A DNA stretch of 64,000 bases, taken from Paragonimus westermani. Lineage: Eukaryota > Platyhelminthes > Trematoda > Plagiorchiida > Troglotrematidae. Below, piece after piece: positions 1-10,263 of this stretch. Under the pieces are notes generated by a model. That model did not search any database. It was not told where the DNA came from and saw only the letters and a list, made by a program, of their open reading frames with translations. How positions within the stretch are numbered: position 1 is the first letter of the stretch; every line of letters begins with the position of its first letter. Made by a program: the position numbers and the translations under genes. Location: contig QNGE01000127.1 of NCBI GenBank assembly GCA_008508345.1, positions 217,858 to 281,857 of the forward strand, read 5' to 3'.

Positions 1-468
1 TCGGGATGCGCGATCAATTGGTCAAGTAGTTACGTTGCACAGCTTGCGATGGTTGGGTCACGTGCTCCGTATGCCAGCTGAGCGTTTACCGTACCGGGCA
101 TTATATACTGAAGCCACCAACAGCTGGGTGAAACTGCGTGATGGTCAAGCAACAGCGTGGTCACGAAATATGAAGACCTTGACTGCTCCATTGAGCAAAT
201 TGGGGAGGCATCGCCTGCCTGGCTGGGGTCCTCGTGATCAATCAAACCGCTGGTTAGAGACGCTATCCGAGATGGCGGTGTGTCGCAGTCAATGACGTAC
301 CTGTATCTATACCATTTCTAGTTATTCCGCTTAGTCTTCTTTAATATTTGTTGACCTTAGCAGTAATTTCTCCTTCTAGGATATTCCACGTCACTGTTGA
401 GGTGAGCGGCGACCCGATTCACAGTACTTTTGGTCAGGCTCATGGCTGTTATGATGATGATGATGTGT
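1..468 (+). mobile_element. 3' end of an RTE-like non-LTR retrotransposon
   Basis: The window opens inside the coding region of a non-LTR retrotransposon and runs through its 3' untranslated part. After the stop codon at 293-295 there are about 150 non-coding bases that end in a short trinucleotide tail of ATG/TGA type at about 446-466. RTE-clade elements characteristically end in such short microsatellite-like tails rather than long poly(A). The 5' end lies outside the window. The copy looks fairly young, because the protein fragment is open over its whole length. Confidence 0.8.
2..295 (+). CDS. C-terminal end of retrotransposon reverse transcriptase ORF (partial)
   Basis: This is the extreme C-terminus of the endonuclease/reverse-transcriptase polyprotein of an RTE-like element, open from the window edge to the TGA at 293-295. 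It contains the conserved post-RT block LRWLGHVLRMP near its start, then RLPYRAL, a GQATAW segment, and a terminal RLPGWGPRD...WLETL block. This order is typical of the many trematode non-LTR elements annotated as endonuclease-reverse transcriptase. No catalytic RT residues are present, because they lie upstream of the window. The C-terminus seems slightly shorter than relatives that continue after a final SQW. The product would copy element RNA at its insertion site. The fragment alone is not functional. Confidence 0.8.
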   Translation, partial: RDARSIGQVVTLHSLRWLGHVLRMPAERLPYRALYTEATNSWVKLRDGQATAWSRNMKTLTAPLSKLGRHRLPGWGPRDQSNRWLETLSEMAVCRSQ

Positions 469-3400
469 AGTCAATTGATAAATTAGCTGACGATTGTTGG
501 CTTAGTGTGCACTAGAAATTCAACTTGACAATGTGGGTTACACCAGCATTCAGTCAAATGTTGACATCACTGTACAGAGCAAGGTAAGCGCTTAAGTGCG
601 TGATCATTTTAGCACTTTCTTGTTTAGTCATACGAAGGCCTTAACGGATTGCGTTCGAAATACACGTTTCAGATTATCTACCCAAGACGCAACTAAAATG
701 CATTCTTTGTGCTCTCATTCCTAGTGAGTCTATCAAATAGCCAGTGATGAGTAACAGTGAGAGCAGCACAATTTCCCTAGGGTGGAGAGCAATAGTTACG
801 AGGTTCAACGAGTAAATGTGAGGTAAATTTCTGCAGGAACACCGGTGGATACTGCGTCTTGACACTGGTTTGCTGGTTGATTCAACAGAGTTCCGTTTTA
901 ATTTATATTTATCATTTTCATCCGTATCCACGTGTATAACTGTATGCTTTGGACGTTTAATAGACCCTATTTTGCTCACATATACATCCCTCAATACCAA
1001 GGCGACAGATCTAACTTTTCACACGCTTTTTATAAGGTTACTTACAACAGTGAAAGGAGATTTTTACCGATTCAGGTTACACTTGCTTACAACTCAGCAT
1101 ATATGGCAAACACAAACTTATCACGATTTTGATTTATGGTGCAATTTTAATCTTATTCGACAGTTGCTTAAACGAGAAATTTTCAACTCGGTGCTACTGA
1201 AGGTTGTCATGGTCGTGGTCGTTGAAAAGGCTATGAGATAACAATCAACAAAAGCAAATAATGAACTGTTTAATAAGTCATTTTTTGCTACTTTCACTTT
1301 TAAGCAAATTGGAGAAGGACCCACGAAGTAATTTGACATTTGATTACACAAATCACTGGACGTGTTTAGCGGCTGATGCATTTGCTGGAGATACAGGGCT
1401 TAACACTAAATGACTGGTGAGCTGCCTGATGTATATATATATATATATATATGTATATTGCGATAACAAATACATCCTACGTAACTATCTGTATTCAGGT
1501 GTTTTCAGCACACAAGTGTACAAATTGCGCACCAGTTGTCCCTAAACGTAACATCGTCCACGCTGGATGTTCACGCGCACACCACTCGTTGGTAGGAATG
1601 AAAGTGGGTTTACGTACTAGCTTACATACACTGCCAAACTAGGAGGAAGTACAGGATGGTTGAGAGTGAAGAACTAGTATGTGCAGAATTTAAACAGGTC
1701 AATAAAGATTTTACTAAGGGAAAACCACTGTGAAAGTTTTTTAACGAACGCATCGGGACGGGGAATATTTCAACTGAGAGGGCGAACAGGGGGAGTAATA
1801 CGATGTGGCGAGTCGCGTCTGTTTCGAGGGCCATTCTCACACGTCCAAGACAAAATCCCGGGACTTCCAAAATATAATTTGGGAACTTGACGGTTATGTA
1901 TCAATAAGAGACCTTTCCTCACTTACAGAAGGTACTACTAAAAAGTGATGGACCTTAAAAAAGGTGGTTAAAAACGGTTTTGTTGTAAGGTTACAAACAA
2001 ATTACACACCATAATCTTCAGTTCTCACCAGGTGTATCAGAGTCTCGCAATTGTCGCATAATCAGGTCGTATTATCAAACTCCCAACTGACCTGAAGAGG
2101 ACATGAAGAGAAAGGATAATCGGTAAGTTAAGTAGAACGAAACGAAGAATTCTCGGTTTAATTGGTAAACAACTGAAAAATATTATGTTCTGACCCTCTC
2201 TGCCTCTGGACCATCTAAACCCAGGGGCAGATAGTGTAAACTCAATATGCTTCAGTAGAGGAAGCATACACTGCATTTCCTCGTGTGCTCGAAATGCTGA
2301 TGTGTGTGACAGGTGTATGTAAGCTGCTGGAAAAGCCCTGCAGACTAGAGCAATTTATACATCAACGTGTGTTGCAAAGGCCAGAGGGGGTTGTCATATC
2401 ACTCTAATTCAAACCGATAAGCGTGTGAACGACTACTTGTAAATGTTAATCGGTAATATGTTTTAGCTGCGAAGTCGGTGCATCTTCGTGTCCAGCAACG
2501 AAACGGTGGCAAAAGTATTGATCGCTTCAAACTAATAGTGAAGAAGAAAGTTGTATTTTGTGTGTGTGATTAATACATGTAACTGCTTGCTGCTCTCCTT
2601 CTGTAATGAAGTAGTTGGTGTCAGCTGCAACCGGTATAGTAGTACAAACCTGGGGGTTGTAATCACAAGTTAAATGTACTGCGATCAGAATTACACCATG
2701 TTTTGCTCACCGCTCACCTTCGAATTGAAACTGTCAGTTTTGGGGACACAGTAGGCAACTGTAATCTTTGTAGAGAACTGATGTAGTTTCTCTCTCTTCG
2801 ATCGTGTTTCAATTTCGTTTTGTTGTCAACCGATCAGATTGCACACACTGCATACTAAAGGACTAACACATTTTTTTGCACGAACCTCGCTGATATCTAT
2901 CAATGCTGACTCGTGCCTGATTGTGACATTGACCACTCAACCACTCTAGTTGACAGACAATTTGGTCATTGCACTCTGCACGTCCTTCACTGTCAAGCGA
3001 TCCTTTGGTAGGAAACGCCCCACATCCAGCAAGCCAGTGAATAATTAATCGTTTCGTCTGTCTTCTAGAAGCCCACATATCTAAAGTCTGTTTTGTTTGT
3101 TAGATGGTTGAAATTACCTCAAAAATTTGGACTTATTGGGAGTAGCAGACATTCATCTAAATCACTGTTAGTGGATTTTCACAACAGTCTTCGCAATAAT
3201 CGATAACAATCTCAATATGTAGTTTAGTCCCCTTCTGTGATTAGGTGCTTGTCAAAATTGCGGCAACTGAGACTGATATAACAGTCAGAGTTTAGTCATG
3301 CATAGCTTCGACTGTTCGCTTCGAAGATACTTTTATATTTGTGTGTGTGTTCATAATTCTGTTGATTTCCTCGTCCATGCACAATAGAAAATTCTTATGA

Positions 3401-4564
3401 TAATCTCTATCCGGGCTATAAGTTGAGCGCATTCTGGTAAATCCCAAACCTAACACTCCCCTTTGTTTTTGGCTGTCCAGTGTCATACCCAATTCAGTTG
3501 AGCACTAATTGAAACGTTGCCATGGCTTTTCTAAACATCATAATCCTTAGAGCTTATGGAATTGATTGCCTCAATCAGATTTAACTGCACAAATTAGTTT
3601 ATCTGATAAATGACCACAGATAGTGTACATCCTTTTTGGAAGTTCATAAACCATCTATTCTGGTGTAAATTAGTGCCATTCTTGCATGCTAATTCCAACT
3701 GAGCTGTTTTGGTTTATTCTGACACCAGTCTTGTTGTTTCTTCTGATTTTGGTGTGTGCAGTCAGAACTCTTTTTCACCCGAATAAGACAATCTAATCGT
3801 TTTACACCAAAGCATATAGAGCTGTTGGTCTTCATGTGTTAACTTATCCGAGTCAGCATATTTCTTTTATTTTTGAATGTATTTTCAACATATATTTCCA
3901 ACTGTCTCACCTAAGGTCCACAGTTCGAACCATAGGTTAAAGTGGTCATTCCTGTTAAGTCAACGATACCGTTTGAATCCACATTTCAAGAGGTGGTCTA
4001 GATATAAACTCCCACGTACCTGGGATACAACAGCAAACGAAAGTAGTAACGTACAGGTCACTATTTAAACTCAACTATGCTTCGTTAAATACTCTTGGCC
4101 AGAAATGCACATCACGGTTCATAGCGCTGTCGTGAGAGACATGTGGCCAGTGTGGTGTTCGACTGGTATTAGTCGTTATTTTAACAAAAGAGTTGAGAGC
4201 AGGTGTCGTGAAATGGAACAATATTTAGTCCGCACCGGCTGAGCGGTGTAACTGCTTTTGCTCATGTCCAATTCCTCATGATGTCTTGAATACTAATTCA
4301 TAGCGGCCAGATTTATCAGAGAAGGCAAATTAACTTTTTTTAAAAATGAATTTCATCAGGTTTGTCTGTGCACGGGGAGGGCGATAAGTCAATTCAAATA
4401 AAAATTCATTTACTACTCGGAAGGCTTCATCATTGAGCCACATCAGACTGTTCAACATTAATATTTAGTTATAATTGCTGATTTGAACAACAACGCGCTT
4501 CTGATACCAACCAATCTTTTATTTGTGTACGTTGTTTTCTCTTTTCAATTGATCTCGTTCACAG
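469..4564. other. Long stretch with no supported gene
   Basis: AT-leaning DNA with scattered short open frames on both strands, none with recognisable domains. It includes a TA microsatellite at 1431-1453 and an open - strand frame at 2863-3078 whose sequence has a repeat-like feel but could not be assigned. A weak 30-base micro-exon-like segment at 553-582 (after an AG, before GTAAGC) is too short to call. The missing first exon or exons of the PAR-3 gene could lie here or further upstream, but none was recognised. Confidence 0.5.
1431..1453. repeat. TA dinucleotide microsatellite
   Basis: About eleven consecutive TA units are read directly. The run is short and uninterrupted, so it is probably length-polymorphic. 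No link to a gene is visible. Confidence 0.9.
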
Positions 4565-4789
4565 ATCAGAACACCAGACAAAGGCCCAGTTCGTGCGGCT
4601 GATAATACGGATAAACGAGGAGTGAACACCCTCAGCGAACAACAGTCACTTATGACCAGCAAAGGTCTCGGCACGTTGCAACTGTGGGACGGCAGCAGTT
4701 GTGAAGTGGACTCACTAACGCTGGCAAGAGATGGCGGAATTTTGGACTGGGACGATCGAGTGATTGATGTTTTGGACGATCGCGAAATG
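4565..4789 (+). CDS. Exon of a PAR-3 polarity scaffold homologue (N-terminal domain)
   Basis: A 75-codon, phase 0 to phase 0 exon. It is preceded by a pyrimidine-containing acceptor ending TTCACAG and followed by a GTGAGC donor. Codons 56-72 read DGGILDWDDRVIDVLDD, which closely matches the conserved stretch of the PAR-3 N-terminal oligomerisation domain (vertebrate PARD3 has DGGILDLDDILCDVADD). PAR-3 is the PDZ scaffold of the PAR-3/PAR-6/aPKC complex that sets up apical-basal polarity; its N-terminal domain self-assembles into filaments at the cortex. The first half of the domain should be in an upstream exon. The last beta strand (normally LVAVF-like) and the PDZ domains should be downstream, but none was found. 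Codons 1-50 are Ser/Thr/Asp-rich and look like an insertion relative to vertebrate PAR-3. The family assignment is strong; completeness of the gene is unknown. Confidence 0.77.
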
Positions 4790-5479
4790 GTGAGCATACC
4801 TGGTCAAAAAATGATCCGTTTGTTATCAGTCCACTGCCAAATCTGTTTCTGCGACGTTGTTGTGAACGAACTGTACTTATCACCCAGAAGTGTTTGTTTT
4901 ACCCGACCATTGTTATGCACACATATATATATGCTTTCGACTTGTACACCACACGACTGACCAAAAATGCGGCAATGGCGGTCCTTTAAAAATCAAGTTA
5001 ATCTAACCATCAAATAACAGATAATTACATGAAAATGCCTATCTGTTTGTTTAATGAAAGAACAAAATGCTGGCGTGTGGTTATTTTGAAGTCTAAATGT
5101 AAAACTCCTCTAGATATGTGTTTAATAGGTTAACATACATTAGTGTGCCAAATATCCCTCAACTTTGTGTTGTGGGCTAGCTACTCCACTCTTTGACGAG
5201 CTGTCAACTCTGTCTACCCTGGTGTGACTTAATTTCTCAGTGTTCACCTAAAGGTAGCAGTCCTCGGGGATAGTTTATTGTAATTAATTTCTGTATCATA
5301 CATGTGAGTTTTTCATTCTTTTCAAATGTAATCTGCATCAACTTATCTTACTGCTTGAAAATTAATATTTTTTTGACTATCGGCATGCCATCAAGGATAG
5401 GAGGTGCAAGCTATATTTTAGAAAATGTTCACTTCCCCCACATCATCTCTGCTTGCTCATAGATTGGACCAAGTTTTGT

Positions 5480-5790
5480 TGTTCTTTGCGCCCAAGTGCT
5501 CGCCTTCACGATACGGATATGCAGGCGGCATTGCCTTAATGTTTGAGGGTTCATTAGTAAGAAGGAACATTTCGGACAAATCATCGGTTTCAGTTCGTTA
5601 GTTTGGTATATTATTCAAAACTTGCAAGTCTGAGGTGGTCAAGAAGTTCTTGTCTATTGAGAGCTGTATAGACGATGCTGAAATGTCAGATGATGTCAAA
5701 AAATGGCTCGGGTGGCACGATCTCATTCTTTCTCTGAAAGGCCGGGTGTATAATGCCATTGTAACAGTGGTCCTATCTTACTAGTGCAAA
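5480..5790 (+). mobile_element. Decayed RTE-like reverse transcriptase fragment
   Basis: From about 5634 an open + strand frame reads KKFLSIESCIDDAEMSDDV and then LILSLKGRVYNAIVTVVLSY before a stop at 5780-5782. This matches the block after the palm of trematode non-LTR reverse transcriptases (consensus near KFTYLGSCIS...MSDDV and LSLKGRVYNA..RAVLLYG), with an internal deletion between the two halves. Slightly upstream, around 5488-5508, a broken frame recalls the preceding FAPSKC block. It probably belongs to the same broad family as the element at the window start, in the same orientation, but is older and truncated at both ends. It sits between the PAR-3 exon and the next exon candidate, consistent with an intronic insertion. 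Confidence 0.7.
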
Positions 5791-7678
5791 AGAGGCCCGT
5801 GCACGCGGTGTATGTTCACGGCGTGCGTTTTCGACTATTAGTGTCTCTGAAGAATTAACAGAAAGTGGTCTGAACACCGCGTCAACAGTGACGATGTTCG
5901 ACGGTGTAACTTTGGAACGTGAACATTTTTCTATCCTTTAGCACGTTGATCTCATCTCACAGATTTTATTGACTTGTTTGTCAGCGATGTTTGAAGCCGA
6001 CCATGAAGATTGCTCTACAGTCTCTGCAGACCTGAGTCAATTTTATACTGTGTTTTTTCCCTACAGAGACATTCGGAAAAATGCATGTGATATTTTGATA
6101 TTGCTTAGCTTTTTATATTAATTTCACTTCTTAGATGTTAGTTACTCAACATCCCAGTGTTGACTGAAATGCGCAATCATAACGTAAATTTAATGGGCAA
6201 AGCTGTATGAGAAAAAACGATAATAACGATCAGTGTCAAAATAATTTTGCAAATAAGACCTTAAACTTTATTACAATAATCCTTAAAAATTATTTCTTAC
6301 AGGTTTACCTTTGCAGTCTTTGCCACCCTCTAAGTACTTCCATCTAAAAGCCAAATTTTTCAATTGACACAAACACTGCAGTTTTACAAGTTGTAATCCT
6401 GAGATCTGCATGCATCAAACTGATCATTTGCGTTCCAAATCCCTCCTCAAACTCAGATAACTGAGCAGAATGAAATCAAACCGAAACGTTGTACTTTTAC
6501 TGATTTGAAATACCGGAGAGTTGCCGGTTACTTATCATTAATCTGTCTGTATGTAGGCAGGCATGTTAGAAACAGCTGATGACTAAGACTTTCGGTAATT
6601 GTTTTGATAGTCACTATCCGTGTCATTGAGGTACTTTGAAGTTGTGCACAAGTTTTTCCATAGATTAATTCACGAAACTGCATATGGCATGTTTCCGACA
6701 ACAGCTTGAGAAAATGTACTGAATCAGTGGGAAAACGAATGAGGCGAATAACCTGCCTCCATGTGAAATCCCTATATTGCGCGCAAGAAATAATCGGACT
6801 GAGTGATTGTGTGCGAGAGAGAAATTGTCCCGAGATTTCTCAGGTTGTCTCACGAGCGCACAAAAAATGAAATGCGCTAGGAATTTTCATGTGTAGTCAA
6901 CAAGCAAGCTTATCTAACCACGTGTAAAGATGTGAAGAGATACTTTATCCGTAGAAAGGGGCCTTCCATCGCTTATTTGTCCCTGAATAAATGGATTGAG
7001 ACTAACTGTAACGGAACAGTTGAGTCATTCTCATGATCGTGTTGTTGCCCTTCCAACTCATAATGAATCGTTTTTCTATTACAAATCCACAAGTGATACA
7101 AATAGCTTTCAGTCCTAACTGGCCAAGAAACGCGAATCGATCAAAGCAAACGTAGGGAATGGTCAATAGAATACAGAAAAAAGTGACGCCTAGCTCAGTT
7201 CAAATAAGTCTCAACAACACCGTCTCGGATTACTTTGCTTAACACTACGTTGAAGTGTGACTGGGATTCTTTCGAAGTGGACGCCAGAATTGAGCTGCCC
7301 TGATCTTTGACCATTTTCGAGCACCTTCAAGATAGTGCATCCCATTGCTTATCGTAAAGAGCAGTGTAATATTCCAGCATGTCTAGAAGGTAGTTTTTAA
7401 TCTCGTTAAACCGTTACTTGAAGATTTATCACCTTATAATGGCTTTTGAGAGACTGCCACTGGATTGTACTTGATCTACATAGGCTATTGAGCTACTTGG
7501 AATAACGCAGGTTCATAGGCACAAAAGAGCATTTGTCTATGAATCTCTATATTATACTGGTAACGTCCCAACCGACACAGAAACCAGTCACAACGTTGAG
7601 CAGATTAATTTTCCATATCTGTTGATAAGCCTCTGAATTGACAATAAAAAATGGAGACGGAATTCTTCTCGTTTTGTT
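5791..7678. other. Non-coding stretch with isolated acceptor-like sites
   Basis: No gene could be supported. There are good-looking splice acceptors near 6065 (TTTTTTCCCTACAG) and 6301 (TTATTTCTTACAG), but the frames after them are short and featureless. An open + strand frame from about 5785 to the stop near 5940 is Ser/Thr-rich and unassigned. Confidence 0.4.
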
Positions 7679-8022
7679 ATGCTCATGCTTGATGCTTGTC
7701 AACCATCCGATGCTCTTGACAAACTTCTAGTCAAATTCATCGAGTTTTATGTGAAAATCATAGTGGAATTTTGTCAATTAGATTCTGTTGCAGTTGATTC
7801 GTGCATTCGATATTTCCTGTATGCAACCGTTTCAGTCTTCATTAGGCACCTGGTAATTGATCGGTATGTCATCGGACAGTTGCCTTTTGCCAATGCGTAG
7901 TACACAAACCGTGTTGCATATCTCCTAACTTCGAAAAATTACTTTGTCAAACGTGTCATCCCACTGGCTGACAACGACGCTATTACGGGCCTGCGAAAAC
8001 GTTGCATGAGACGGTTAATCAC
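7679..8022 (+). CDS. Candidate pair of exons split by a 48-nt intron; unknown helical protein
   Basis: A frame open from about 7635 runs to a possible donor at 7853 (CTG then GTAATT). The same frame resumes after an acceptor ending GCGTAG at 7900 and continues to a strong GTAAGT donor at 8023. The proposed intron 7853-7900 is 48 nt, a multiple of three, and contains the only in-frame stop. Removing it gives about 99 codons rich in Leu, Ile, Val and Phe, with segments such as LDKLLVKFIEFYVKIIVEF and NYFVKRVIPLADNDAITGL, consistent with helical-repeat or buried helices. Very short introns occur in flatworm genes. No family was recognised. The ATG at 7679 may be internal, since no clear acceptor precedes it. 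It could also be a chance open frame. Confidence 0.33.
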
Positions 8023-8631
8023 GTAAGTTATCAAAGTGGCAAGTAGCTATAACGCTACTGACAACATTTGGTGGTAGTCCATGACATGTATGCCAATTGA
8101 TAGCATTAGAATCACACAAGATGTCTTTGACTTGATACCGTTCATGGACCCGCAATTGTAGTCTACCTAAAAAACTCAGTATTTAGGAGGTGGAAAGCAG
8201 TACATTCATTTGGCTTTACAGCTGTCTAAACTGTCCCATATGCCAACGGATGTATTTTTAATTCACTTTGCTGGTTTGAACCGATCACCGTTATAATAAT
8301 ACCAGCATACAAACTTTCAACTAATTAAGCATGATTAACTGAATCGACGGAGGCCTGCCGGCTGGAGTAATTACTGCTCGCCAATGCATATCGGTCGTGA
8401 GCTGCCCCAAGAAGCATCTGAACAACTGGCACTCACAACCGTTCGGTCTGTTTAGCATACGCACCCAGACCAGGTGTAGTGCGTTGTGTTGGACCTCCTT
8501 TTCTTGCCTCTCTTCCACCTGATCAATATATTTTCTCAAGCGGACGTCAAAACCCGGCTATGTGAATTTATATTGGTTAGGTTGTGTGGTGTTCAGTGGA
8601 AAAGTGCCTCCTTGGTGGTAATTGCTTTAAG

Positions 8632-8721
8632 TGCCTGCCATTAATCGAAGAAAGACTACATGTTGTCCGTCTTGTAGTTCTCGTGGTTGCATGTGCAATG
8701 CAACGATCACCTGCCAGGCCC
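8632..8721 (+). CDS. Candidate short cysteine-rich exon, VWC-like
   Basis: This stretch ends at a strong GTAAGT donor (8722) and encodes TTCCPSCSSRGCMCNATITC. The CCPxC end followed by a CxC...C start resembles the junction of two von Willebrand factor type C modules, as in chordin/kielin-type extracellular proteins. The acceptor (TTTAAG at 8626-8631) is weak. A different frame just upstream is also cysteine-bearing, so a frameshift or mis-set border is possible. The evidence is too short for a family call. Confidence 0.22.
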
Positions 8722-9657
8722 GTAAGTTTAGTGCATGTGACTCTATCGGCGTGGTGCAGCCTTGGGAGTTGTGCGTACATGACTTCCCTGTGAATCAAGC
8801 AACATTAATTACCGCTTGTTTTGAGTGACTCACGGTTGTATGTATTCATTTGAGCACTTTGGAACGATGACCTGGTTAGGGATGTACTTGCGCCACATTC
8901 GTATACCCACGTGCCGCGGAGAGAAACCCATCGGTTTTAATATTTCCCAATAATGTAGGATAAATCTCTTGTTGTAAAGTTTCCATAGTGCACGAGAGAA
9001 ATGTATCTATTTTGTCAGGCTGAAAGGTTGTGATTGACGAGATCTACCTCCGTGCATTTTCAACACTGATGCAGCTAGGGAGATAAGTGAGCAGTGGTTG
9101 TCTAATGCCGACACTATCACAGTTTGCAAGCCATCTGAATCTATCTCTAATAACTTGCTCGATAGAACAAATTTCAAAACAACTAATGACAGTTATTTGT
9201 GGCATGAATGAAAAGGCGCCAGTGTTGACCTGACTAGTCTTGTTTGTATCACAAAAGGAAAGTGGAGAACGTCAGTGAATGTTGAAATAATAAAACTTAT
9301 CAAATTAGTCTACGGTGCTCCCTCAGTATGACGTAATTCGTCGTGCTTTTCAAAAAGTGATGGGTGGTGTTATGACATGCTCACTTTATGGGATGAACCC
9401 TTGAAACTTTTCACGAAGTAGTCGTTATTCTTTTAGTGACTCGTACTAAACAATCTTGATCGTAACTAGAAGCCTTTCCAGTCACTCCGGTCAGATTCAT
9501 TTTCCCACACTTTCTTTTAAGATTCAATCAAGAGTGTTTTCCTCTCGATGGAAACATGAAGTGTGTTCTTTTAGACAGTGTGATAACATTTTGTGTATCT
9601 AATGAAATGCTTGAGTTGAACAATTTTGAGAAAGGTACCCAAGCAGCTGTTGTTTGT

Positions 9658-9810
9658 TCAGTCAAGCTTGCAGATGAGGGGTCCACAATCATCTGACGAC
9701 TGAAACTCATCATTTAGGTCTGGTTCCATCTCATTCTTCCTGTCTACTTCAGTACCTTCAGTCTTTCCTTCATAATTTCCGAAGCTCCAAGATTGTCTGA
9801 CTAAAGGGCT
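9658..9810 (-). CDS. Candidate terminal exon of a - strand gene; acidic C-terminal tail
   Basis: Read on the - strand, a pyrimidine-rich tract ending TTTGTTTCAATAG is followed by 50 in-frame codons and a TGA at 9658-9660. The encoded tail is hydrophilic and acidic, with EGTEVDRKNEMEPDLNDEF in the middle and a cysteine-containing end, CGPLICKLD. It reads like a flexible cytoplasmic or C-terminal tail rather than a folded domain. No homology was recognised and no matching upstream exon was secured, although an open - strand frame around 10930-11060 is a possible partner. If real, this gene lies opposite to, and between, the PAR-3 and carboxypeptidase exons. Confidence 0.38.
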   Translation of the reverse strand, partial: SPLVRQSWSFGNYEGKTEGTEVDRKNEMEPDLNDEFQSSDDCGPLICKLD

Positions 9811-10080
9811 CTATTGAAACAAAAGATTAGAATATACACAAGGCTTGTCTAGGAACAGCTGCTAGGAATGAGTTGAACTCACATCGTTCACGACGATTTT
9901 GTAACATCCCACGACACAACAATAATTTTCTTATGTATATTTATGTAAATCAATCAAATTAGTCATCTATTGAAGTACTACCCATCTGTGGGTGCTTACG
10001 AAAGAGTGATTAGTCCACCATCATTTTGTCATAGATGAGCTGTGGTGTTTAGCTGTAGGGCAGTCGATGACTCATTTTAG

Positions 10081-10263
10081 CCTGTATCAGTAAGACTTAG
10101 TGTGGTTGCTTTTTCCTTCGTATGTGACATTCTGTTTAAAAAGCTACTCTTGCCCAGGCAAACAGTAGCTGATAACGAGAAAGACGTCATATCGAGGGAA
10201 TTCATGAGAAGCTTATTAATGTCAGGAAAACTAGTACACAACGCCGAGTGTGATGTTTACTGA
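10081..10263 (+). CDS. Candidate terminal exon with a membrane-like segment
   Basis: After ATTTTAG at 10074-10080 a frame of 60 codons runs to TGA at 10261-10263. It starts with a hydrophobic stretch (LSVVAFSFVCDILF) followed by KKLLLPRQ and a charged tail containing ADNEKDVISREFMRSLLMSG. The layout of hydrophobic segment, basic stop-transfer and hydrophilic tail would suit the end of a membrane protein. There is no family match and no upstream exon. A frame of this length can occur by chance. Confidence 0.25.
   Translation, partial: PVSVRLSVVAFSFVCDILFKKLLLPRQTVADNEKDVISREFMRSLLMSGKLVHNAECDVY

Noticed and set aside
553..582. 30-base micro-exon-like segment before GTAAGC
   Set aside because: Micro-exons exist in flukes, but a segment this short cannot be supported without transcripts.
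2463..2536. Short terminal-exon-like frame after GTTTTAG
   Set aside because: About 22 codons, no pyrimidine-rich acceptor and no homology.
5785..5940. Ser/Thr-rich open + strand frame after the RTE fragment
   Set aside because: It overlaps the end of the retrotransposon fragment and has no family match; could not be tied to PAR-3.
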